Source: Sycon ciliatum (taxonomy: Eukaryota; Porifera; Calcarea; Leucosolenida; Sycettidae). Taken from it: a stretch of DNA of 64,000 nucleotides. Positions within the stretch are counted from its first letter, which is position 1. Every line of letters begins with the position of its first letter. Made by a program: the position numbers and the translations under genes. The stretch spans positions 25,851,189 to 25,915,188 of the forward strand of contig NC_088645.1 of the NCBI RefSeq assembly GCF_964019385.1, given 5' to 3'. Positions 57,209-64,000 of this stretch are shown here, one piece after another. The notes below the pieces were generated by a model. The model searched no databases. It saw nothing but the letters and a program-made list of their open reading frames with translations, and was not told the DNA's origin.

Positions 57209-57280
57209 TACACCATAGCTCAGTGGTTAGAGCATCGCTGGCTACAAGCGAGGGTCCCTGGTTCGAGTCCTGGTGGTGAC
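57209..57280 (+). tRNA. tRNA-like segment 6
   Basis: Same sequence as segment 1. The last unit ends in (TTA)n in place of the TTAATATTTTATGACTTG junction. Confidence 0.5.
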
Positions 57281-57356
57281 AGTCAATTTTTTCTTCAGAC
57301 TTTTCCCGTTTGTCTCTTTCCCTCAAAACCAGTTATTATTATTATTATTATTATTA

Positions 57357-57780
57357 ACAGTACGAAGTAGTGGTTGCGACTTCGGCGATGATTTGTAAGA
57401 AAGGTTTGCTCCCCACACCGGAGCTCGCGCTATTCCGCCGACTTTACTTGACACTATTATTAACTTTTATTTTACTAGGGTTTTCGAGCAGAATCTGCCA
57501 CCGTTTCGAGCATTATCCGCCAATGCCTACCCTCATCTCTCGTCCTCCAACTAGGCCTTGACGGATTATGCTAGCATAATTTTCGCATAATTCCTACCAA
57601 AATCGAATGATCGCATAATTCGAGGCAAATTGCATACGAATCGCATAAAATTGGAATAATCCGCCTGTTCGCATCAAATTCCATACAGTTGTACAGTCAT
57701 GTTGTACAAGTACAAGTAGATACACTAGGAAGTCGTAGGTTTACGACTCCCTTGATAACATGTCCAGTCCACTACAATCA
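57357..57780. other. No gene recognised
   Basis: AT-rich, with several GCATAATTC-type motifs. A short ORF at 57370-57561 has no support. Confidence 0.5.
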
Positions 57781-57787
57781 GTGACGA

Positions 57788-57818
57788 CAAGAGTAAACCT
57801 TTTTTTTATGTACTCTTG
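57788..57818. mobile_element. Mini-hairpin insertion 5 (CAAGAG...CTCTTG, diverged)
   Basis: 31 bp, CAAGAGTAAACC facing ATGTACTCTTG across a T run, flanked by GTGACGA (57781-57787) and GTGACGG (57819-57825), 6 of 7 identical. Confidence 0.6.
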
Positions 57819-57890
57819 GTGACGGTCGTAGCTGCAATTGTAGGTCGGACGGCGCGTTGACCCCGTGTCGGCGTTGAACTTTTGCTACTA

Positions 57891-58274
57891 CAGTCTGTCC
57901 CCGGGGAAAATTGCGATTCCGCGGCCGCGTTTTTTTCCGCGTTTTTTGCGATTTTTTAAAAGACCGCGTTTTCCGCGATTTTCCCGCGTTTTTGAACTTT
58001 TTTGTTGCACTAAACGTACACACAGTGCACTGTTCGGTCAGCAACGTCTCACCGTGGCGGCTTTTTACTCAAATATGACGAGTGCTTACACCAGAGACTT
58101 GTAACTGATTGATTTCACTACATACTAGCACCGAAAATTGCCGCACATCAATATTATTCACCGCATATTTACCGCATATTTACCGCAAATTCACCGCAAA
58201 TTATGCCATATTATGCCGCGTTTTTCCCCGCGTTTTTGCGATTTTTCCCGCAATTTTCCCCGGGGACAGTACAG
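57891..58274. mobile_element. 384-bp MITE, TA target duplication
   Basis: Ends CAGTCTGTCCCCGGGGAAAA and the inverse of CTGTACTGTCCCCGGGG, with TA outside both (57889-57890 and 58275-58276). The interior has repeated CCGCGTTTTT and TTTACCGCA units. Non-coding, mariner-like by target. Confidence 0.7.
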
Positions 58275-58276
58275 TA

Positions 58277-58644
58277 CAACGCCCTATACAAAAAAATTCC
58301 CCTGTGATTTTGCACAGATCCATCATACATTATGTATACATTAGCAGCATAATTATTATGCATATACATGTATGTGTAGTGTGCGTGGTCTAAGGCAAGG
58401 AGGCAACTACCCACAGTCAGTCAACGAACGTTTCAGAACTTACTCCGGCACGGCCTGGAGGTTATCTTATCAAATATTCGTAAGTGAACTTGCTCTCAAT
58501 CAACCACGTATGAAATACAAACTAGAGAACTACTTATACAAAATCTAACAAGGCCGTTGGCAAGGGGGCCAGCTAGGAAGCTTCAGCTGGTGTCTATTGC
58601 GGGAAACAAGCAGCAGGCAGCAAAACAGCTAAAGAGAGTATGTG
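58277..58644. other. No gene recognised
   Basis: Nothing supportable; a small ATACATGTATG patch near 58360. Confidence 0.5.
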
Positions 58645-58649
58645 ATAGT

Positions 58650-58862
58650 TGTAGTGTTCGCGTGTTCCTACGCGCTGTGGCATTCCTTGGCCACTCCAGA
58701 CATTCATGATGCATGTAGTAGTAGTAGTACATCGTGATGTTATGCATGTAGCATGTGCCGTTTCCCGCGCGCGCGTGAAACGGACTTCGCGGCTTTTAGT
58801 TGCTGTGCATGGTTTGACTCTGGACTCTTGTTGTTTTGGACTGAAGAAGAAACAATACTACA
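58650..58862 (+). repeat. Gypsy 5' LTR
   Basis: 213 bp, TG...CA, contains (GTA)n and a CGCGCGCG patch. Matches 63203-63418 almost throughout. Confidence 0.95.
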
Positions 58863-58899
58863 TTGGCGCTGCGAGCTATTTCGTTCCTCCGCGGCGAGC

Positions 58900-59840
58900 A
58901 TGGGTGACCGACCACCCGCCATTCCGCCCCCTGGACCTTTTCCTATTTATGTCTCCCTCTACGATGCCGCCACGCGCTGGCCCGCCTGGACACGGAGTTT
59001 CAAACTTTATCTTGCTGCGTCCAAAATTGGCGATGACGACCAACAGCGTGGGCTACTCCAGTACCTGGGAGGAGACGACATCCAGCAACTCGTGCCCACT
59101 CTCAGCAACACAGGGGCAACATTCGACGACCTCGCCAAAGCATTGCAGGACGAGTTCGATAAACACCAAAACAAAACGCTCCTCAGGTTCAATTTCCGTC
59201 AGCTTCGTCAACAGCCGAACGAGACTATGGAGGGTTTCTGTTGTCGTTTGGGCGACCACGTGAAACGCAGCGGCTTCCCGGATACGGCCGCGGAAAAATT
59301 GGCTGTCTTGGACCAGCTGATCATCGGCTGCAAGTCCGACGCCCTTCCGCGAAAACTGCTGGAGATCGATGGCCTCGACTCCGACAAAGCTCTGAAAGCA
59401 GCCCGCGCGTATGAGGCCAGCATCACCTATGTACTCGCCATCAAGGACGCCTCTCTGGGCTCTTCAGTGGCTTCACAGCAGGACGCCCACGTCGCTTCCC
59501 TGGCGTCAGCAGCACCCCAGCCTGCCCATGTGGATGCCCTCTCAGGGTCACAGCGCCACGGCTACGCAGCTGCACGCCAGCCCCAAGCCCAGTGTCCACA
59601 GTCTACCTCATCCGGTCTGACCTGCTACCGGTGTGGAAAGCCAGGCCATGCCACATGTGACGCTGCCAAGGGCCAGTTCTGTAGCCGCTGTGGCAAGCCA
59701 AACCATTTCGCTGCGGCGTGCCGCGCCTCGGACTCCGCCATCCAGGCCCGCACGTTCAGGGAACGCCGTCCCCACCAACACTCTGACCAGCACGCTGTCA
59801 ACAGCGGCCACCATGCCATTCATTCTTTAGAGATTGGCGC
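58900..59840 (+). pseudogene. Gypsy gag region
   Basis: Begins MGDRPPAIPPPGPFP shortly after the primer-binding site. A capsid-type region (WPAWTRSFKLYLAASKIGDD, FRQLRQQPNETMEGFCCRLG) is followed by two zinc knuckles (CYRCGKPGHATCD and CSRCGKPNHFAAAC) at about 59620-59730. Continuous with the protease. Confidence 0.88.
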
Positions 59841-59879
59841 AGAGCTGTTTTCTACCGACTCTCCGCCTCGCCCATCTAC

Positions 59880-60240
59880 GGCACCCTGCCGTGAGGATGC
59901 CCGGCGCACCGTGCACGTCAACGGCATACCCCTGACTGTCTTGGTGGATAGTGGTGCCAGTCACAATATCATCAATACTGGTGACCTGGCAAAGGTTGCC
60001 CCTGGTGCAGCACTTCAGCAAACGGATGTGCAAATCTTTGCTTACGGCTCAACTTCACCTCTTCCTCTTCTGGGTAGCATCACCCTCTGTGTTTCCTCCG
60101 CTACCATGAGTTCGACGGCAACATTCCTCGTTGTCGCACACGCGCCACGTACCGCTGCTATCGTTGGCCGCGAGACCGCCATGCGTTTTGGCCTCATCCA
60201 GCTGGTCCACAGCATCGAAAGTCCGCAACTGCCAGACGAC
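59880..60240 (+). pseudogene. Gypsy aspartic protease region
   Basis: LTVLVDSGASHNIINTGDLA carries the Asp-Ser-Gly active-site motif. AAIVGRETAMRFGLI is the second conserved strand. Confidence 0.88.
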
Positions 60241-60379
60241 CTTGCTGAGTACCACGACCGCTTCCAGGGCCTCGGCTGCATCAACGACGTAGAAGCCCAT
60301 ATCTACGTAGATGGCAACGCCCGCCCTGTCGCTCACGCACCATCCAAAGTGGCTGTCCACCTCCAGGAGGACGCACTCG

Positions 60380-60960
60380 CTGAGCTCCATGAGCAGGTCG
60401 CATTGGATGTCATCGAGCCTGCCACTGGCCCCACCCCATGGGTTGCCCGAATGGTGGTCGTGCCGAAGCGCAAGGGCAAAGTGCGCCTCACGCAGGATTT
60501 CCGTGATGTCAACGCCGTTGCGGCACGGGAACGCCATCCCATCCCCACGCTCGAGGAGATTACTTCTGACATGCCAGGGGCCACCGTGTTCACCGAGTTG
60601 GATATGAACAAGGCCTTCCACCAGATCTCACTGGCCGAGTCATCCCGTCTTTTCACCGTGTTCCACACACCCCTCGGCCTAATGCGGTGCAAGCGACTCG
60701 CCATGGGGTTGGCTTCAGCGTCTGAGATCCTCCAGCGGACCATGGACCGTGTCCTCGCGGGTCTCCCAGGTGTTCGCAGCGTGCACGACAATATATTCAT
60801 CTACGGCGAGACGGCCCAAGTCCACGATGAGCGCCTGCACGTCTGCCTGCAACGCCTACGTGCCCACAATGTTACCCTCAACCTGGCGAAGTGCCAGTTT
60901 CGCCAAACCCGCCTGGCCTTCACGTCGACTATCTACAGTCGCCGGGGCACTCAGGCTGCA
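60380..60960 (+). pseudogene. Gypsy reverse transcriptase region
   Basis: Shows WVARMVVVPKRKGKVRLTQD, VFTELDMNKAFHQISLAESS, FHTPLGLMRCKRLAMGLASA and LNLAKCQF, which are palm and fingers blocks of gypsy RT. Followed by the connection domain (FLGLATFMRHYIPDMATKTA). Confidence 0.9.
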
Positions 60961-61189
60961 CCACACCACAAAGAGAGCATTGCTGTTTTCGCCACACCCA
61001 AGTCAGCTTCCGATATCAAGAGTTTCCTGGGTTTGGCGACATTCATGCGCCATTACATCCCCGACATGGCCACCAAGACGGCACCCCTGCGGAAACTCCT
61101 TGGCAAGGGTCAGCAGTGGGATTGGTCACCCGAGGCTCAGGCAGCATTCGATGCCATCAAAGCCGACATAGCAGCTGATCGGGCCCTCG

Positions 61190-61600
61190 CCTACTTCGAC
61201 CGTACCAAACACACTCACCTTTACGTCGATGCCTCACCCGTTGGCCTTGGCGCCATCCTCTGCCAGTCTCCTGAAGCAGTCGTCCAGGATCACTCCGAGC
61301 TGAAACCAGTCGCTTTCGCAAGCCGCAGCCTGACCCCCACTGAGCAGCGTTATTCGCAAACGGAACGCGAAGCCCTCGGTGTGAAGTACGGCTGCTTGCG
61401 CTTCTCCCATTTCCTCAGCGGCGACCCCGGCTTCACGGTCCACACCGACCACAAGCCCCTTCTACAGCTGCTTCACCCGTCTTCACGACCTCCACCCCGC
61501 ATTGAACGGATGGCTCTCAAGGTCCAAGACCTCCACTTCAAGCTGGTGTATGAACCTGGCCCTACCAACCCAGCAGACGTCGTGAGTCGTCACCCTCAGC
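61190..61600 (+). pseudogene. Gypsy RNase H region
   Basis: LYVDASPVGLGAILCQ, YSQTEREALGVKYGCLRFSH, FTVHTDHKPLLQLLH and PGPTNPADVVSRH are standard gypsy RNase H motifs. Confidence 0.9.
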
Positions 61601-61879
61601 CACATCCTCCCCTGCCGAATGTTGGTGAGGAGGAGGACACCGCCTATATCAATGCCATCGCGCAGTCCTCTGTTCCCAACGCCCTCCTCTTGTCCGACAT
61701 CCAAGGCGCAACTCGAGCAGACTCAACCCTCCAGGCCGTGCTGCTGTCACTGCAGACGGGCATGTGGGACGACAAGGCAGTGGACATCCGCCCTTTCTAC
61801 ACACAAAGGCATGAACTCTCCGCCGCCGACGGTCTCCTGCTCAAGGACTATCGTCTGGTGATTCCACTGTCTCTCCGAG

Positions 61880-62997
61880 AGCGGACACTTCAACTGGCCC
61901 ACTCCGGCCACCAAGTCATGACACGGACCAAGCAACGACTGTACACGAAAGTCTGGTGGCCTGGCATGACATCCGCTGCGGAATCCCTCTGCCGCCAATG
62001 CCTCTCCTGTTAGGCAAACACGCCAACAGGCCCATACCGGCCGGAATCCACACCGACCCCACCATCGACGGCGCCATGGCAACGGGTGTTTGTCGACCTG
62101 TATGGCCCCTTGCCAGGCGGAAGCACACTCTTGGTTGCGGTGGACCAACTGAGTCGCTACCCAGTCACTCACGTGTTCAACTCCACTCCCGCTACAGCTG
62201 GCGTACTTGCAGTGCTCCGCAGTGCGTTCGCAGCATTCGGCCTGCCAGAAGAAGTGGTCTCTGACAACGGCCCCCAGTTCCGCTCGGCGGAGTTCAACCG
62301 TTTCCTGGCCCAGATGGGCATCGCTCACCGTTGCACGCCTCCTCTCTGGCCCCAAGCCAATGGTGCAGTGGAGCGGATGAACCGCACGATCGGCAAGGTC
62401 CTCCGTGCTGCCCAACTGGATGGCCGAGATTTGCGTGCTGCACTTGACGAGTGGCTACTCGCATACCGCACCACTCCCCACCCCGTCACAGGCCTGCCGC
62501 CAGCTACCATCATGTTCGGCCGCAGCATCCGGGACACTCTCCCCAGCCTGTGCACGGCCCCAGCACCAGATGCGACCGTCACGGCGAACAAGGAGCATGC
62601 GTTCCGCGCCCGCCAATGCGAGGCGGCGAACCACCATCGCAGTGCGCAACCGGCTTCGACCATCACCCTCAAGCCGGGTCAACAAGTTCTGCGCAAGAAC
62701 GAACGGCAGCACAACAAGCTCGACTCAATCTGGGATCCAAACCCATGGACTGTGGACGAGATGACGGGCTCCACCGTGGTCATCACCCATCCAGTCACAG
62801 GCCAGCGGGTCTCTAGGCATGTGTCATTTATGAAGCCGGCTCCCGCTATCGTGGTTCATCCTCCGTCGCCCGAGCCTCCACTACCTACCCCGCCGCTACC
62901 ACCGACAACACCACCCTTGCCCCACCGGCGGCGTCAGCAGCCACCGCGCTCGGCCAAGGCGGTCCACAAATATGTCCAAACAGCACGCGCCACCTGA
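61880..62997 (+). pseudogene. Gypsy integrase region
   Basis: An HH-CC zinc-binding region (HSGHQVMTRTKQRLYTKVWW, CRQCLSC), then the catalytic core with FVDLYGPLPGGSTLLVAVDQ, VVSDNGPQFRSAEFNRFLAQ and PPLWPQANGAVERMNRTIGK. A Pro-rich C-terminus follows. Part of the same nearly whole element. Confidence 0.88.
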
Positions 62998-63202
62998 TGT
63001 ATGTGTGCATCAAGTCCACCCTGAATCTCAGACTGGCTTCAGTTTTTTCCCTTTTATCCTTTGTGTGACTGTTTACCTGCTCCGCCTTTTCTATCTGTAG
63101 CATAGGGAGAGGGACAGCCTGACATCAAGTCATTTATCCATGCCTCGTGTTTTCAGTTTTCCACTTTTCACCCTACGTTTTTTCATCTGTGCTTGGGAGA
63201 GA

Positions 63203-63418
63203 TGTAGTGTTCACGTGTTCCTACGCGCTGTGGCATTCCTTGGCCACTCCAGACATTCATGATGCATGTAGTAGTAGTAGTAGTACATCGTGATGTTATG
63301 CATGTAGCATGTGCCGTTTCCCGCGCGCGCGTGAAACGGACTTCGCGGCTTTTAGTTGCTGTGCATGGTTTGACTCTGGGCTCTTGTTGTTTTGGACTGA
63401 AGAAGAAACAATACTACA
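63203..63418 (+). repeat. Gypsy 3' LTR
   Basis: 216 bp, matches the 5' LTR; ATAGT duplication follows at 63419-63423. Confidence 0.95.
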
Positions 63419-63540
63419 ATAGTGTAGCAAGCAATCTGGAAATGCCATTGATTAATCGCAGCACGCCTCGGTTCTACAAAGGAAGCATTGGAGCATGAAA
63501 CTGATATCGCAGTGAAGATAAGTCCATACAACTGCACTGG

Positions 63541-63984
63541 GTGTCTGACACTGGTGTGTTGCACAAGGCTAGAGTGTATGGCATCTCGGGAGACCTGCAT
63601 CGGTGGCTCCAAGACTACCTCTGCAACCGCACACTTCAAGTCCTCATCTCCGGCCAGACATCAGCCAGACGCCCAGTTAAGGCTGGGGTGCCACAGGGCA
63701 GTATCCTGGGCCCCACCTTATTCTTGGTCTACGTCAATGACCTTGAAGACCACCTCCCAATCGGCTCCAACCTTGCCTCATTCGCCGACGACACAACCCT
63801 ATACGCCGAAATTGCAACGCTCGCTGCTGTTCCTGACAACGCTAGAGTACTCCAGGCTGCTGCCGACCTAGTATCCAGTTGGGGCTCGGATTGGAAAGTG
63901 CAGTTCGAGCCAGCCAAATCTCAGGCCCTTACAATTTCCCACCATCGTCGGGACTGGCCAATACCCCCCATTGTCTTCAATTGA
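63541..63984 (+). pseudogene. LINE reverse-transcriptase fragment (jockey/CR1-type)
   Basis: Reads YGISGDLHRWLQDYLCNRTL, VKAGVPQGSILGPTLFLVYV then NDL, and LASFADDTTLYAEI with the Phe-Ala-Asp-Asp catalytic motif at about 63780. These are palm motifs of non-LTR reverse transcriptases. The endonuclease and N-terminal part are absent upstream, where the gypsy LTR ends only 120 bp away, so it is 5'-truncated. The frame closes at 63984, close to the window edge; sequence beyond could continue the element. Confidence 0.85.
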
Positions 63985-64000
63985 ACTCCTGTCCAGGAGC

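Larger units (their letters stand above)
55610..57332 (+). repeat. 281-bp tandem array with six tRNA-like segments
   Basis: Six full repeats of 281-282 bp, nearly identical; the 1-bp length difference is in a T run. ATT microsatellites flank the array on both sides (about 55578-55608 and 57333-57356). Each unit has one tRNA-like sequence and about 210 bp of spacer with an inverted pair GTCTGAAG/CTTCAGAC. The 80-102-codon frames on both strands are kept open only because the units are copies. The ATT tails suggest a multimerised SINE. Confidence 0.92.
58650..63418 (+). mobile_element. Ty3/gypsy LTR retrotransposon, nearly whole and young
   Basis: LTRs 58650-58862 and 63203-63418 (213 and 216 bp) start TGTAGTG and end ACTACA. 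ATAGT lies outside both (58645-58649 and 63419-63423). The left LTR is followed by TTGGCGCTGCGAGC, a primer-binding-like site. The right LTR is preceded by the purine tract GGGAGAGA. Gag and pol domains follow in gypsy order. The LTRs differ by about two substitutions and one triplet of a GTA repeat, suggesting a recent insertion. It looks nearly whole, with about one break. Confidence 0.95.

Noticed and set aside
55802-57280. Functional tRNA gene cluster
   Set aside because: Missing U33 and two mismatched terminal acceptor pairs in all six copies.
55655-57370. Repeated 80-102-codon ORFs (MTWGSPRASLYVKCVG and antisense) in the tRNA-like array
   Set aside because: Identity comes from tandem copying. 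The frames cross a tRNA-like structure on one strand and have no domain.
58706-59263. 185-codon ORF overlapping the gypsy LTR and gag start
   Set aside because: Out of frame with gag and begins inside the LTR; a shadow frame.

Overview
The window looks like intergenic or heterochromatin-like DNA of an invertebrate animal. BEL/Pao retrotransposons are known only from animals. They occur here with a Ty3/gypsy element, a GIY-YIG Penelope-like element (PLE), CR1/jockey-type LINE pieces, many non-autonomous DNA transposons, and a few small spliced exons with GT-AG borders. No prokaryotic operons, rRNA genes or CRISPR arrays were seen. The species cannot be named from sequence alone.

Layout. (1) 1-22.4 kb is one old BEL/Pao element (BEL-1) that has been a repeated insertion target. 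It holds a TA-flanked DNA transposon (496-1771), a TTAA-flanked fold-back MITE (3074-3933), a reversed BEL remnant (BEL-3, 4736-5924), a second BEL element with LTRs and a GCTGT duplication (BEL-2, 7369-18961), and a 1-kb TIR insert (20080-21033). BEL-2 itself carries a non-coding LTR element (family C, 10568-13517, TTAG duplication). (2) 22.4-30.5 kb is gene-poor, with short MITEs, simple repeats and perfect hairpins. (3) 30.5-50.3 kb is a dense zone of inverted repeats at several scales. A roughly 1.95-kb sequence (blocks A-B-C) is uninterrupted on the right (47469-49420, minus orientation). On the left it is split into three blocks by a 3.9-kb segment with host-like exons and a 2.46-kb TTAA-flanked insertion. 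The right arm therefore serves as an internal empty site for the left. (4) 51.0-55.5 kb is a PLE with an uninterrupted 933-codon ORF between inverted 1.2-kb arms, each arm with a hammerhead-ribozyme-like motif. (5) 55.6-57.3 kb is a 281-bp tandem array with six tRNA-like segments. (6) 58.65-63.42 kb is a young gypsy element with an ATAGT duplication. (7) A LINE reverse-transcriptase fragment ends the window.

Most notable finding: five very short hairpin insertions (21-39 bp) begin CAAGAG and end CTCTTG, and each is flanked by an exact or near-exact 7-bp direct repeat. They lie at 31559, 44902, 46587, 46650 and 57788, and look like a family of minimal palindromic insertions I do not recognise.

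The genes do not form a pathway. The coding sequences seen are transposition machinery, plus a few candidate exons of one unidentified host gene on the minus strand (about 35.5-37.7 kb).
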